The notes under the pieces were generated by a model. The model was not told where the DNA came from, ran no database searches, and saw only the letters and a list, made by a program, of their open reading frames with translations. The position numbers and the translations under genes were made by a program. From Pseudooceanicola marinus (GTDB lineage: Bacteria; Pseudomonadota; Alphaproteobacteria; Rhodobacterales; Rhodobacteraceae), in contig NZ_PGTC01000010.1 of the NCBI RefSeq assembly GCF_002786295.1, positions 1-64,000 on the forward strand: DNA of 64,000 bases, written 5' to 3'. Shown here piece after piece: positions 1-10,236 of this stretch; position 1 is the stretch's first letter, and each line of letters begins with the position of its first letter.

Positions 1-1176
<1,176 letters not shown>

Positions 1177-1222
1177 TGATCGTACGGGGCGGGGTCTGCC
1201 GCCCTGTCGGACAGAACATCGA

Positions 1223-1250
1223 AACGGCGGTCCTTCGGGGCCGCCGTTTT
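1223..1250 (+). terminator. Intrinsic terminator after tuf
   Basis: The arms AACGGCGG (1223-1230) and CCGCCGTT (1241-1248) pair perfectly round a tccttcgggg loop that can pair further, and a T run follows. It closes the tuf transcript. Confidence 0.85.
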
Positions 1251-1324
1251 GCGTTGGCGGGCACCGGGGCCGATGCGGCGCCTTGGCGCTGGACCTTTGG
1301 TCCGACCCGGCTATCTTCGCTTTC

Positions 1325-2296
1325 ATGACAGCCCCCGTGACCTTCGCCTATGCCCTGACGGGCCCCCTGCGCGGCCAGAGCCTTGAGGGCGAGGCCGTCC
1401 CCGATACCCTGCGCGCCGAGACCCTCGGCTGGGCGCATCTGGACGCCGCCCACGCGGGCACCCGCGACTGGGTGGCGAAGCGTCTGGCCTATCTTGACGA
1501 CACGGTGATCGAGGCGCTGACCCAGCCGGAGACCCGCCCGCGCGCCACCCGGGTCGGCAATGGCCTGCTGCTGAATTTCCGCGCTTTGAACATGAACCCG
1601 AACCGCGACCCGGAGGACATGGTGGCGGTGCGCATCTGGGCCGACGACCAGCGCATCATCACCCTGTCGCGGCAGCGCGTCCGCGCGCTGGAGGAGATCG
1701 CGCAGGAGGTCGAGAACGGCGAGGGGCCGGAGAGCGCCGGTGCCTTCCTCGCCGATCTGGCGGACCGGCTGACCGACCGCGTCGAACCTTTCGTGGCCGA
1801 GCTGGATGCCGAGGTGGACGGGCTGGAGCCCAAGGTGATCGCCGAGCCGGACCAGGACCTGCGCCGCCGTGTCGCCGCCCTGCGCCTGTCGGTCGTCGAG
1901 CTGCGCCGCCACCTGCCGCCGCAGCGCGATGCCCTGGCGCGGCTGGCCCGCAGCGAAAGCCCGCTCCTGGCTGAACATGACCTGCGCGAGGTGCAGGAGG
2001 CCGTCGACCGGCTGACCCGGATGACCGAGAACCTGGACGAGTTGCGCGACAACCTGGGCGTCCTGCGCGACGAGTTGTCTGGCGCCCTGTCGGAGCGGCT
2101 GAACCGGCACATGTACACCTTGTCGATCCTTTCGGCCGTCTTCCTGCCGCTGACCTTCTTCACCGGCCTTTTCGGCATCAACGTGGGCGGCATCCCCGGC
2201 GACGGGGCTCCCTATGCCTTCTGGGTGTTTTCGGGGATCATGGCGCTGATCTTCCTGGTGCAGGGAGTGATGCTACGCCGCATGCACTGGATGTAG
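1325..2296 (+). CDS. zntB: ZntB/CorA-family divalent metal transporter
   Basis: This 323-residue membrane protein belongs to the CorA/ZntB family of pentameric metal ion channels. The cytoplasmic N-terminal domain ends in a long helical stretch (about 110-255), followed by two C-terminal transmembrane helices. The loop signature reads GIN followed by VGGIPG (near 283-291). This is the ZntB form; classic CorA has GMN. Length and signature favour a zinc or proton-coupled ZntB-type transporter over a magnesium channel, but substrate cannot be proven from sequence. I chose the ATG at 1325; an upstream in-frame ATG at 1283 would add a non-conserved 14-residue tail close to the tuf terminator. It is likely its own transcription unit. 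Confidence 0.88.
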   Translation: MTAPVTFAYALTGPLRGQSLEGEAVPDTLRAETLGWAHLDAAHAGTRDWVAKRLAYLDDTVIEALTQPETRPRATRVGNGLLLNFRALNMNPNRDPEDMVAVRIWADDQRIITLSRQRVRALEEIAQEVENGEGPESAGAFLADLADRLTDRVEPFVAELDAEVDGLEPKVIAEPDQDLRRRVAALRLSVVELRRHLPPQRDALARLARSESPLLAEHDLREVQEAVDRLTRMTENLDELRDNLGVLRDELSGALSERLNRHMYTLSILSAVFLPLTFFTGLFGINVGGIPGDGAPYAFWVFSGIMALIFLVQGVMLRRMHWM

Positions 2297-2348
2297 ACGC
2301 CGCGCATCGGCGGGCCGCGCGGCCGGTCGAGACTGGGCGTTTTTCGGA

Positions 2349-2366
2349 ACATTTCCCCGGAAATGT
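2349..2366. promoter_or_regulatory. Candidate operator palindrome upstream of the GSCFA gene
   Basis: ACATTTCC and GGAAATGT form a perfect 8-bp inverted repeat with a 2-nt centre, about 85 bases before the GSCFA start. It is AT-richer than its surroundings and has no T tail, so it looks more like an operator than a terminator. No matching regulator is identified. Confidence 0.3.
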
Positions 2367-2450
2367 CTGCTATTGGCCATGATCGGGGCGCTCACTGGTC
2401 ACACCACCCCGGGGGCCACCGGCCCCTGACGCATCGCGAAAGGAGGGGCC

Positions 2451-3545
2451 ATGGCGCACCCCTACGAAAACCTGCCCGCAACCGCCTACTGGAAAACGGG
2501 CGTGGCCGAGAAGAACCCCCTGCAGCTCTCGGGCCTGTGGACGCCGAAATACCAGGTGCCGATGGATGCGCCGATCGTCACCGCGGGCTCCTGTTTCGCG
2601 CAGCATATCGGCCGGGCCCTGGGCGCCCGCGGCTATCAGTGGTTCGATGCCGAACCCGCGCCCGCCTGGCTAGCGCCGGAGGATGCACAGGCCTACAACT
2701 ACGGCATCTTCTCCTTCCGCACCGGCAATATCTACACGGCCCGCACCCTGTTGCAGTGGCTGCGCCTGGCCTTCGACGAGATGCAGGACCCGGGCGAGTG
2801 GTGGCACCACAAGGGCCGGGTCTACGACCCGCTGCGCCCGGCGATCGAACCCGAGGGATTCGAAAGCGAGGCGGAGGCACGGGCCTCGCGCGAGGCCACC
2901 TTGGCGGCGATCCGGCGCGCGGTCGAGCGCGCGGGCATCTTCGTCTTCACCCTCGGGCTGACCGAAAGCTGGCGCAATGCCGAGAGCGGGCTGGAATATG
3001 CCATGTGCCCCGGCACGCTGGCCGGCACCTTCGACCCGGAGGTCCACGTCTTCCACAATCACCGCCATTCTGACGTGTTGGCGGACATGGAAACCACCCT
3101 GGCCCTGCTGAAGGTGAAGGCGCCGGAACTGAAGGTGCTGCTGACCGTCAGCCCGGTGCCGTTGACGGCCACCGCCAGCGGCGACCATGTGCTGACCGCC
3201 ACCAGCTATTCCAAGTCCGTCCTGCGCGGCGTGGCCGGCGAGCTGACGCAGGTGCATGACCACGTCGACTACTTCCCCAGCTACGAGATCATCACCCACC
3301 CGGTCTTCCGCGGCATGTTCTACGCCCCGAACCAGCGCAGCGTGGTGCCCGAGGGGGTGGAGGTTGTCATGTCGAAATTTTTCGCCGACCAGGAGGCGGC
3401 TTTCGGCCCGGCCAAGGGGCGGCGTGGCAAGGGCGCCAAGGGCGGCGGCAAGGCGGCGCGCAAGCTGCGCACCGCCTGGAAGGAGGCGAGGGGAGACGAA
3501 GACGTGAAATGCGAAGAGGAGATGCTGAATGCCTTCGCCCGCTGA
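2451..3545 (+). CDS. GSCFA-domain protein
   Basis: The 364-residue product carries the family signature GSCFA at residues 46-50, inside a longer conserved stretch (TAGSCFAQHIGRALGARGY). GSCFA proteins (PF08885) are related to SGNH/GDSL hydrolases; their substrate is not established. The domain covers roughly residues 40-310. The C-terminus is basic and low in complexity (runs of K, G and R at about 320-345). A good AAAGGAGG site precedes the ATG. The gene overlaps the next one by 17 bases, so the two are probably translated together. Its position between tuf and tRNA-Trp-secE looks like an insertion into an otherwise conserved order. Confidence 0.85.
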   Translation: MAHPYENLPATAYWKTGVAEKNPLQLSGLWTPKYQVPMDAPIVTAGSCFAQHIGRALGARGYQWFDAEPAPAWLAPEDAQAYNYGIFSFRTGNIYTARTLLQWLRLAFDEMQDPGEWWHHKGRVYDPLRPAIEPEGFESEAEARASREATLAAIRRAVERAGIFVFTLGLTESWRNAESGLEYAMCPGTLAGTFDPEVHVFHNHRHSDVLADMETTLALLKVKAPELKVLLTVSPVPLTATASGDHVLTATSYSKSVLRGVAGELTQVHDHVDYFPSYEIITHPVFRGMFYAPNQRSVVPEGVEVVMSKFFADQEAAFGPAKGRRGKGAKGGGKAARKLRTAWKEARGDEDVKCEEEMLNAFAR

Positions 3546-4299
3546 GCGTGCCGCGCCCCTGCAGGGTGCGCCCGTGCCGCTGCCCTCGCTCTGCATTTTC
3601 GGGGACAGCCACATCGCCTCGGTCAAACACGCGCTGGATCGCGGATTGCTGCCTCATGTCACCGATCACCTGGAGTTCTGGGGCGCCTACGGGCCGGCCT
3701 TTCGCGCGCTGGAGTTCCGCGACAACACCATCCTGCCGGGTGACGCCGCCGCGCGCGAGATGGTGGCCCGGATCAATGGTGCGGGGCGCGAGGCCCTCGG
3801 GGGCGGCGATTTCGCCGGCTATCTCTTCTACGGGGCGCGGCTGCGCATGGCCGACTTCATGCCGCCGCTGCTGGAAACCCTCTGTACCGGCGGGCACCTC
3901 TCGGCCGCTGTCCAGCAGAAGGTCGCGCGGCGCTTCCTGCGTGGCACCAAGGCCTACCGGATCGCCTGTGCCTTCGCCCGTGCGACCCCCGGCCTGACCA
4001 TCGCCTTTGCCCCGGCGCCCCTGCTGACCCGGGGCGTGGGCAGCCCCGGACGGCTCTACCCCGGAGCCGAGGGCGCCACCGCGGATCAGCGCGATGCGAT
4101 TCGCGGCTGGCTGGACAGGGAAGCGGCCGAGGACGGGATTCGCCTGCTGCACCAGCCGGAGGAGACGATCACGGCCGGCTACTGGACCGACCCCGCCTGG
4201 GCCTCGGACGAGGCGGGGCAGGAGGACGACCCGGTCCACAAGAACGCCGCTTTCGCCGCCCGTATGGTGGAGGTGTTCCGCGACAGCCTGGCGGGCTGA
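3529..4299 (+). CDS. SGNH/GDSL-like hydrolase paired with GSCFA protein
   Basis: This 256-residue protein begins its fold with IFGDSHIAS (GDSH at 25-28), the position of the nucleophile block in SGNH hydrolases. Near the C-terminus it has DPVHKN (D234, H237), which fits the D-x-x-H block that completes the catalytic triad. There is no signal peptide, so it is probably cytoplasmic. The start at 3529 lies inside the end of the GSCFA gene and suggests coupled translation. Together with its neighbour it suggests a two-enzyme module acting on an esterified substrate, perhaps a surface glycan. The substrate is inference only; the triad assignment is moderately sure. Confidence 0.72.
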   Translation: MPSPAERAAPLQGAPVPLPSLCIFGDSHIASVKHALDRGLLPHVTDHLEFWGAYGPAFRALEFRDNTILPGDAAAREMVARINGAGREALGGGDFAGYLFYGARLRMADFMPPLLETLCTGGHLSAAVQQKVARRFLRGTKAYRIACAFARATPGLTIAFAPAPLLTRGVGSPGRLYPGAEGATADQRDAIRGWLDREAAEDGIRLLHQPEETITAGYWTDPAWASDEAGQEDDPVHKNAAFAARMVEVFRDSLAG

Positions 4300-4352
4300 C
4301 GGGGCAGGGGCGCTCTGCGCGGGATCCGGCGCCCCGGCCATGTTCATACGAT

Positions 4353-4413
4353 GGCTGGAAATACTCTCGGGGGGAGCGGCCTCCGGGCCGCGAGGGGGCC
4401 GACAGCCCCCGCC
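4353..4413. repeat. Dispersed intergenic repeat, copy a (tail half)
   Basis: A compact copy of the family seen at eight loci. It has the AAATACTC core (4359-4366), then a run of G, and then a GGGGGC-cgaca-GCCCCC hairpin (4394-4399 with 4405-4410). It lies between the SGNH gene and tRNA-Trp. Confidence 0.7.
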
Positions 4414-4504
4414 ATCCCGCGGGTCGGGGCACCATTTTTCCCCGACTTCCCCGAGATCGCCCCTTGCACTCCGCGCCCGCCTGCCTTAATCGACGGCACG
4501 GATT

Positions 4505-4580
4505 AGGGGTATAGCTCAGCTGGTAGAGCGACGGTCTCCAAAACCGTAGGTCGCGGGTTCGAACCCTGCTGCCCCTGCCA
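4505..4580 (+). tRNA. trnW: tRNA-Trp (anticodon CCA)
   Basis: A complete 76-nt cloverleaf. The acceptor stem AGGGGTA pairs with TGCCCCT (4570-4576) with one T-G pair. The anticodon stem ACGGT/ACCGT encloses the loop CTCCAAA, placing CCA at 4538-4540. The T arm holds GGTTCGAACC, and CCA is encoded at the 3' end. A tRNA-Trp just ahead of secE-nusG is a conserved bacterial arrangement. Confidence 0.98.
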
Positions 4581-4774
4581 ATCCGACCCAGCCACCAGCC
4601 GCCGCGATCGACACGCCCCCGACGGGGCGGAACAGCGCGTGCTGCGGTCATGGGGCGCCCGGCGCGTCCAGCCCGCTTTGCACCTTGAAACACACCCCGC
4701 TTTTGCCCTATCTGGGCCAGATGACGCGCGGGGCCGGTCCCTGCGCCCGCACAGTTGATCCGAGGACACCGCCC

Positions 4775-4966
4775 ATGGCGAACCCGCTGCAATTCATCCA
4801 GCAGACCCGCACTGAGATCGGCAAGGTCGCCTGGCCGACCCGCCGCGAAGTGCTGCTGACCACGGTCATGGTCTTCGTCATGGCCGCCATCACCGCGATC
4901 TTCTTCGCGCTGGTGGACCTGCTGATCCGCTCCGGCCTCACCGGCCTGCTCAGCCTCTTCGGCTGA
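4775..4966 (+). CDS. secE: Preprotein translocase subunit SecE
   Basis: SecE is the small clamp subunit of the SecYEG channel. The 63-residue product is the short single-span form common in alphaproteobacteria. An amphipathic N-terminal helix contains the family motif KVAWPTRREV (about 16-25), followed by one membrane span (about 28-50). The ATG at 4775 gives the family length; an in-frame ATG further upstream adds a non-conserved leader. It lies between tRNA-Trp and nusG, as in most bacteria. Confidence 0.95.
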   Translation: MANPLQFIQQTRTEIGKVAWPTRREVLLTTVMVFVMAAITAIFFALVDLLIRSGLTGLLSLFG

Positions 4967-5227
4967 TCCCGGACGGCGCCTCCGGCGGGGGCGCTCCGGA
5001 TGGACGGGGGCACGGCCGGGACGGGCCAAGCCTATCCCCTTCGCGGGCTTGCACTTTGGCCCGCTTCGCTGTAACTCACCGTCCACTCCCCCACGTGGCG
5101 CGCGGCGATTCGAGCCTCGCGCCGATTTTCTGTTGGGGACACAGTATGGTCAATTCGGCCCGCCGCGCCGGATCCTCCGGGATCTTCGGTGCAACTTCGG
5201 GGCCGACGATGGAAGGGTCGTTGCGAC

Positions 5228-5761
5228 ATGGCAAAGCGGTGGTACTCGGTCTCGGTCCTCTCGAACTTCGAGAAGAAGATCGCCGAGCAGATCCGGCAGA
5301 GCGTCGAGGAAAAAGGGCTTGAGGACCAGATCGACGAGGTCCTCGTCCCGACCGAAGAGGTCATCGAGGTGCGCCGCGGCAAGAAGGTCTCCACCGAGCG
5401 CCGCTTCATGCCCGGCTATGTGCTGGTTCACATGGAGATGTCCGACGAAGGCTATCACCTGATCAACTCGATCAACCGCGTCACCGGCTTCCTCGGTCCG
5501 CAAGGCCGCCCGATGCCGATGCGCGACGCAGAGGTCCAGGGCATCCTGGGCCGCGTCGAGGAAGGCCAGGAGGCCCCGCGCACCCTGATCAACTTCGAGA
5601 TCGGCGAGAAGGTGAAGGTCAACGATGGCCCCTTCGAGGACTTCGACGGCATGATCGAAGAGGTCGACGAGGACAACCAGCGCCTCAAGGTGTCGGTCTC
5701 GATCTTCGGCCGGGAAACCCCGGTGGAACTGGAATTCACGCAGGTCTCCAAGCAAGGGTGA
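5228..5761 (+). CDS. nusG: Transcription termination/antitermination protein NusG
   Basis: NusG binds RNA polymerase and links it to Rho or to the ribosome. The 177-residue product starts MAKRWYSV, the typical start of the NGN domain (about 1-110). The KOW motif (about 125-155) reads [17 protein letters not shown] chose the ATG at 5228 because residues upstream of it are not NusG-like. There are 261 bases of non-coding DNA between secE and nusG, longer than in most genomes, so nusG may have its own promoter. Confidence 0.97.
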   Translation: MAKRWYSVSVLSNFEKKIAEQIRQSVEEKGLEDQIDEVLVPTEEVIEVRRGKKVSTERRFMPGYVLVHMEMSDEGYHLINSINRVTGFLGPQGRPMPMRDAEVQGILGRVEEGQEAPRTLINFEIGEKVKVNDGPFEDFDGMIEEVDEDNQRLKVSVSIFGRETPVELEFTQVSKQG

Positions 5762-5891
5762 TCCGCGCGAGGCGGGCCCGCGGGCCCGCAGCGGGGCGCA
5801 AGTCCCGTTCATACGTGGGAGGCGAGGCGGTCGCGACCGTCGGACCTGACCACGCGCAATCGTCCCCGAAGGCGCGCCGGAAGGGACAGGT

Positions 5892-5928
5892 GCAGGGCGG
5901 GAGTACTCCCGTCATCTGCGCGATGAAC
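5892..5928 (+). promoter_or_regulatory. Candidate L1-binding leader ahead of rplK
   Basis: The rplK leader contains a 14-nt palindrome CGGGAGTACTCCCG (5898-5911). GCAG (5892-5895) can pair with CTGC (5916-5919), and the sequence GATGAAC follows (5922-5928). In many bacteria ribosomal protein L1 represses the rplKA operon through a leader that mimics its 23S site and combines GGGAG-like and GATGAAC-like segments. The order fits, but the structure is a hand fold. Confidence 0.3.
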
Positions 5929-5942
5929 AAAGGAGAAGGCCA

Positions 5943-6368
5943 ATGGCCAAGAAACTCGTCGGCAGCATGAAGCTGCAGGTGCCTGCCGGTCAGGCAAACC
6001 CGTCCCCGCCGGTTGGTCCGGCTCTGGGTCAGCGCGGCATCAACATCATGGAATTCTGCAAGGCGTTCAACGCCAAGACGCAGGACATGGAGCCCGGCGC
6101 ACCGTGCCCCACCGTGATCACCTACTATCAGGACAAGTCCTTCACCATGGACATCAAGACGCCGCCTGCGTCTTACTACCTGAAGAAGGCCGCGAAGCTG
6201 AAGTCGGGCGCCACTGACCCGGGCAAGCAGACCGTGGGCACCGTCACCGTCGCTCAGGTGAAAGAGATCGCCGAAGCGAAGATGAAGGACCTGAACGCAA
6301 ACGACATCGAAGCCGCGATGAAGATCATCCTCGGCTCGGCGTCCTCCATGGGCATCGAGGTGAAGTAA
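5943..6368 (+). CDS. rplK: 50S ribosomal protein L11
   Basis: L11 forms part of the GTPase-associated centre of the large subunit. The 141-residue product has the proline-rich linker [19 protein letters not shown] near its start and the C-terminal RNA-binding domain with the GTVT and MKDLNA segments. An AAAGGAG site precedes the ATG. Its TAA stop shares one base with the start of rplA, so the pair is translationally coupled. A 181-base leader separates it from nusG. Confidence 0.98.
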   Translation: MAKKLVGSMKLQVPAGQANPSPPVGPALGQRGINIMEFCKAFNAKTQDMEPGAPCPTVITYYQDKSFTMDIKTPPASYYLKKAAKLKSGATDPGKQTVGTVTVAQVKEIAEAKMKDLNANDIEAAMKIILGSASSMGIEVK

Positions 6369-7069
6369 TGGCTAAGCTCGGTAAACGCACCCGCGCCGCA
6401 CGCGAAGCATTCGCTGGCAAGGAAGACCTGACCGTCGAGGAAGCCGTTGCGCTGATCAAGGGCAACGCTGGCGTCAAGTTCGACGAAACCGTCGAGATCG
6501 CCATGAACCTGGGCGTCGACCCCCGTCACGCGGACCAGATGGTCCGTGGCGTGGTCGGCCTGCCGAACGGCACCGGCAAGGACGTCCGCGTGGCCGTCTT
6601 CGCCCGTGGCCCGAAGGCCGAGGAAGCCCAGGCCGCCGGTGCCGACATCGTCGGCGCAGAGGACCTGATGGAAACCATCCAGGGCGGCACGATCGAGTTC
6701 GATCGCTGCATCGCGACCCCGGACATGATGCCGATCGTCGGTCGTCTGGGTAAGATCCTGGGCCCGCGCAACCTGATGCCGAACCCCAAGGTCGGCACCG
6801 TGACCATGGACGTGAAAGCGGCCGTGGAAGCAGCCAAGGGCGGCGAAGTGCAGTTCAAGGCCGAAAAGGCCGGTGTGGTGCACGCAGGCGTCGGCAAGGT
6901 CTCTTTCGACGAAGCCAAGCTGGTCGAGAACATCCGCGCCTTCGTGGACGCGGTGTCCAAGGCCAAGCCGGCCGGCGCCAAGGGCGCCTACATGAAGAAG
7001 GTCTCGCTGAGCTCCACCATGGGCCCGGGCGTCTCCGTCTCCATCGAAAGCGCCACCGGCAACGCGTAA
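6368..7069 (+). CDS. rplA: 50S ribosomal protein L1
   Basis: L1 binds the L1 stalk of 23S rRNA and in many bacteria represses its own operon. The 233-residue product has normal family length and the conserved segment [16 protein letters not shown] near 130-145. It overlaps rplK by one base. The operon ends here at a strong terminator; rplJ-rplL-rpoB do not follow, unlike in the common bacterial order. Confidence 0.98.
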   Translation: MAKLGKRTRAAREAFAGKEDLTVEEAVALIKGNAGVKFDETVEIAMNLGVDPRHADQMVRGVVGLPNGTGKDVRVAVFARGPKAEEAQAAGADIVGAEDLMETIQGGTIEFDRCIATPDMMPIVGRLGKILGPRNLMPNPKVGTVTMDVKAAVEAAKGGEVQFKAEKAGVVHAGVGKVSFDEAKLVENIRAFVDAVSKAKPAGAKGAYMKKVSLSSTMGPGVSVSIESATGNA

Positions 7070-7089
7070 GCGATCCCGGAACGGAATTG

Positions 7090-7120
7090 AAAAGGGCGGT
7101 CCTGCGGGGCCGCCCTTTTT
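7090..7120 (+). terminator. Intrinsic terminator after rplA
   Basis: AAAGGGCGG (7091-7099) pairs with CCGCCCTTT (7110-7118), and the T run continues to 7120. It ends the rplKA transcript. Confidence 0.9.
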
Positions 7121-7280
7121 CGCTTCCGCAGGCCTGTCGCGGGGGCAGGGGCGCGCTGCGCCCGTCCGCAGACGCGGTCATTCTGCCACGGATCACGCCC
7201 GGCGTCCGCCTGCGTAAAAACTTCACCTTTCCTTGCTTTGGCACGGCGGCTAGAAGCGGGATTGGTGCAGAGGTGAGACA

Positions 7281-8372
7281 ATGACACAGAAGATTCAGCC
7301 GCAGCCCGGGATCATGGAGATCGCGCTCTATGTCGGTGGCGCCTCCAAGGTCGAGGGCGTGAGCGATGCGGTGAAGCTTTCGTCGAATGAAAATCCCTAC
7401 GGGGCGGGCGATCCGGCGAAGGAGGCATTCCTGCGGGCCGTGCATGATCTGCACCGCTACCCGTCGACCGATCACGCCGACCTGCGTCAGGCGATTGCCT
7501 CGCATCACGGGCTGGATCCGGCGCGGGTGATCTGCGGGGTGGGTTCCGACGAGGTGCTGCAGTGGATCTGCCAGGCCTATGCCGGGCCGGGCGACGAGGT
7601 GCTGTTCACCGAACACGGTTTCGGCATGTACCGCATCTGCGCCCATGCCGCCGGCGCCACCCCGGTCGAGGTCGAGGAGACCGAGCGTACGACGGACGTG
7701 GACAAGCTGATCGCGGGTCTGAGCGAACGCACCAAGATCGTCTTCATCGCCAACCCCAACAACCCGACCGGCACGATGATCGGCGGCGCCCAGGTGGCGC
7801 GGCTGGCCGACGCCCTGCCCGAGGGCGCGCTGCTGGTGCTGGACGGTGCCTATGCCGAATACGTCCAGGGCTTCGACGGCGGCGCCGGGCTGGTCGATGC
7901 CCGCTCGAACGTGGTGATGACGCGCACCTTCTCCAAGATCTACGGTCTGGGGGGGCTGCGGATCGGCTGGGGCTACGGCCCGCAGGAAATCGTGGATGTG
8001 CTGAACCGCATCCGCCAGCCGTTCAACCTGTCCAACGCCCAGCTGGCTGCGGCCACGGCGGCGATGAACGACCAGGCCCATGTGATCAAGTCGCGGACCG
8101 ATAATGCGCGGCTGCGCGACTGGCTGGCCAAGGCGCTGGCCGATCACGGCGTGCCGTCGGACCCGAGCCATGCGAATTTCATCCTCGCCCGGTTCGACAG
8201 CCGGGAGGAGGCGCAGGACTGTGACGCCTACCTGAAGTCGCGCGGCCTGATCGTGCGCCAGGTGGCAGGCTACAACCTGCCCAACTGCCTGCGGATCACC
8301 GTGGGCGACGAATCCGCCTGCCGCCGGGTTGCCCATGCCATCGGCCAGTTCAAGGCCGGAGAGCGGGCATGA
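7281..8372 (+). CDS. hisC: Histidinol-phosphate aminotransferase (class I/II, PLP)
   Basis: A 363-residue fold-type I PLP aminotransferase of the HisC family. Visible active-site elements are NPNNPTG (158-164), D188, Y191, the PLP-binding K219 in TFSKIYG, and R227. HisC converts imidazole-acetol phosphate to histidinol phosphate. Because it overlaps tyrA, it may act instead or as well as an aromatic aminotransferase; similar hisC-tyrC pairs are known in alphaproteobacteria such as Zymomonas. A GAGGTGAGACA site precedes the ATG. It is the first gene of a three-gene overlapping operon. Confidence 0.93.
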   Translation: MTQKIQPQPGIMEIALYVGGASKVEGVSDAVKLSSNENPYGAGDPAKEAFLRAVHDLHRYPSTDHADLRQAIASHHGLDPARVICGVGSDEVLQWICQAYAGPGDEVLFTEHGFGMYRICAHAAGATPVEVEETERTTDVDKLIAGLSERTKIVFIANPNNPTGTMIGGAQVARLADALPEGALLVLDGAYAEYVQGFDGGAGLVDARSNVVMTRTFSKIYGLGGLRIGWGYGPQEIVDVLNRIRQPFNLSNAQLAAATAAMNDQAHVIKSRTDNARLRDWLAKALADHGVPSDPSHANFILARFDSREEAQDCDAYLKSRGLIVRQVAGYNLPNCLRITVGDESACRRVAHAIGQFKAGERA

Positions 8373-9283
8373 TCTACGGCACGGTGACCCTGGTGGGTCT
8401 GGGGCTGATCGCCTCCTCCATCATTCATGCGGCAAAACGCGGTGGCCTGGCCGGAGAGATCCGGGGCTATGACCTGTCGGACGAGGCCCGCGCCACGGCG
8501 CGCGAGATCGGGCTGGGCGACGTGATCTGTGACAGCCTGGCCGAGGCCGTCAGCGGTGCCGACCTGGTGATCCTGGCGGTGCCCGTGGGCGCCATGGGCC
8601 AGGTGGCCGAAGAAATCGCGCCCCACCTGAAACCGGGTGCGGTGCTGTCCGACACCGGCTCGGTCAAGGGCGCCGTGGTCAGGGCCGTGGAACCGCACCT
8701 GCCCGAGGGCGTGCATTTCATCCCCGCGCACCCGCTGGCGGGCACCGAACATTCCGGCCCCCGCGCCGGTTTCGCCGAGCTGTTCGACAACCGCTGGTGT
8801 CTTCTGGTGCCCGCGGGCGAGACCGACCCCCAGGCCCTTGCGGGCCTGCGCGCCTTCTGGGAAGGCATGGGCGCCCATGTGGAGGAAATGGACCCCGAGC
8901 ACCACGACCTGGTGCTGGCGGTGACCAGCCACACGCCCCACCTCATTGCCTACACGATGGTGGGCGTCGCCGATGACCTGCGTCGGGTGACCGACAGCGA
9001 GGTCATCAAGTATTCCGCCGCCGGTTTCCGCGACTTTACCCGGATCGCGGCCAGTGATCCGACCATGTGGCGCGATGTCTTCCTGTCCAACAAGGAAGCG
9101 ACCCTGACGATCCTGCAGCGCTTCACCGAAGAGCTGTTCCGGCTGCAACGCGCGATCCGCCGCGATGACGGCGACCTGCTGTTCGACTACTTCACCCGCA
9201 CCCGGGCGATCCGGCGCGGGATCATCGAGGCCGGCCAGGACACCGACGCCCCGGACTTCGGCCGCGGGACCACCCGGAAATGA
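8369..9283 (+). CDS. tyrA: Prephenate/arogenate dehydrogenase
   Basis: A 304-residue TyrA-family dehydrogenase that oxidatively decarboxylates prephenate or arogenate in tyrosine synthesis. The NAD-binding loop GLGLIAS is at 10-16. The family segments [10 protein letters not shown] and [13 protein letters not shown] follow at about 92-130. There is no fused chorismate mutase or ACT domain, so this is the short cyclohexadienyl dehydrogenase (TyrC) type. The ATGA overlap with hisC, and another with the next gene, indicate coupled translation. Confidence 0.93.
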   Translation: MIYGTVTLVGLGLIASSIIHAAKRGGLAGEIRGYDLSDEARATAREIGLGDVICDSLAEAVSGADLVILAVPVGAMGQVAEEIAPHLKPGAVLSDTGSVKGAVVRAVEPHLPEGVHFIPAHPLAGTEHSGPRAGFAELFDNRWCLLVPAGETDPQALAGLRAFWEGMGAHVEEMDPEHHDLVLAVTSHTPHLIAYTMVGVADDLRRVTDSEVIKYSAAGFRDFTRIAASDPTMWRDVFLSNKEATLTILQRFTEELFRLQRAIRRDDGDLLFDYFTRTRAIRRGIIEAGQDTDAPDFGRGTTRK

Positions 9284-10152
9284 TCCGCCGCGCCGCCCGC
9301 ATCGCCGCCGCCTGCCTCGCCGGCACGCTGCTGGCGGGCGGGCCCGGCGCGGCAGAGCTGGCCCCCGATGCCTCGCTGCGCCCCGTCGCGCGGGGCCAGG
9401 TGGTGCGCGGCATGGTGCTGCCCGCCGAGATCTTCGTGCAACGCGACATTGCCCACCAGGTGGCGCTGCAGGCGCTGTCGGCGGCGCGGGACCCCGAACG
9501 GGCGGAGACGCTTGGCGTGACGCGACGACTGCCGGATCCCGACACCGCGCCGCGCGTCGCCCTGCGCCCGCATCTGCGGCCCGCCACGGTGGTGCAGCAG
9601 GGCCGCCGCGTGGCGGCGCTGCGCCAGCAGGGGGCGGTCTGCGGCGATCTTGCGCTGCAGGGGGTGGCCATCGGGCGCGTCCCCTCGGACACCTCGGGCT
9701 GTGGTGTCGATCAGGCGGTGCGGCTGCAATCGGTTTCGGGCGTGGCGCTGTCGACCCATGCGGTGATGGACTGCGGCACGGCGCAGGCGCTGAAATCCTG
9801 GGTCGAACGCGGGCTGCGCCCGGCGGTGAAACGCTATGGCGGCGGCGTGCGCGAGTTGCGCGTGGTGGCCCACTACGCTTGCCGACCGCGCAACAACCGC
9901 AAGGGCGCGCGGATCTCCGAACACGGCAAGGGCCGCGCCGTGGACATCGCCGCGATCGAGCTCAACGACGGCAAGGAGCTGGTGGTGCTGGACGACTGGT
10001 CGAACGGGCGCGAAGGACGCATCCTGAAGGCGGCCCACGCCAGCGCCTGCGGCCCCTTCGGCACGGTCCTGGGACCAGAGGCCAATGCGCTGCATCGCGA
10101 CCATTTCCACTTCGACACGGCGCGCTACCGCAGCGGCTCCTACTGCCGCTGA
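9280..10152 (+). CDS. Extensin-like C-terminal domain protein, exported
   Basis: The 290-residue product starts with a signal peptide (about 1-25, arginine-rich then ACLAGTLLAGG, cut near GAA-EL). The C-terminal half carries the extensin-like domain (PF06904) with YACRPRNN, ISEHGKGRAVDIA and a final HFHFDTARYRSGSYC. The His and Asp residues resemble the metal site of D-Ala-D-Ala carboxypeptidase-like (peptidase M15) folds, so a peptidoglycan role is plausible but unproven. It overlaps tyrA by 4 bases, an odd pairing of a wall protein with amino-acid synthesis. Confidence 0.82.
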   Translation: MIRRAARIAAACLAGTLLAGGPGAAELAPDASLRPVARGQVVRGMVLPAEIFVQRDIAHQVALQALSAARDPERAETLGVTRRLPDPDTAPRVALRPHLRPATVVQQGRRVAALRQQGAVCGDLALQGVAIGRVPSDTSGCGVDQAVRLQSVSGVALSTHAVMDCGTAQALKSWVERGLRPAVKRYGGGVRELRVVAHYACRPRNNRKGARISEHGKGRAVDIAAIELNDGKELVVLDDWSNGREGRILKAAHASACGPFGTVLGPEANALHRDHFHFDTARYRSGSYCR

Positions 10153-10204
10153 TCCGGGGGGCGCGGCCACCGCAAGAGGCGCTGCGCGCCCGTCTTCTCT
10201 TTGA

Positions 10205-10229
10205 CCCATATATCCCCGCCGGAGGCGGA
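10205..10229. repeat. Dispersed intergenic repeat, copy b (short, degenerate)
   Basis: ATATATCCCCGCCGGAGGC is a worn copy of the family core. It lies between two convergent genes (extensin and DUF2125). Confidence 0.45.
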
Positions 10230-10236
10230 ATAACCC

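Noticed and set aside
4169-5086. Long minus-strand open frame across tRNA-Trp and secE
   Set aside because: It crosses a tRNA gene and secE; arginine- and proline-rich noise of a high-GC frame.
7230-7260. Sigma-54-like TTGGCACG upstream of hisC
   Set aside because: The -12 element (TTGCT-like) is missing at the right distance.
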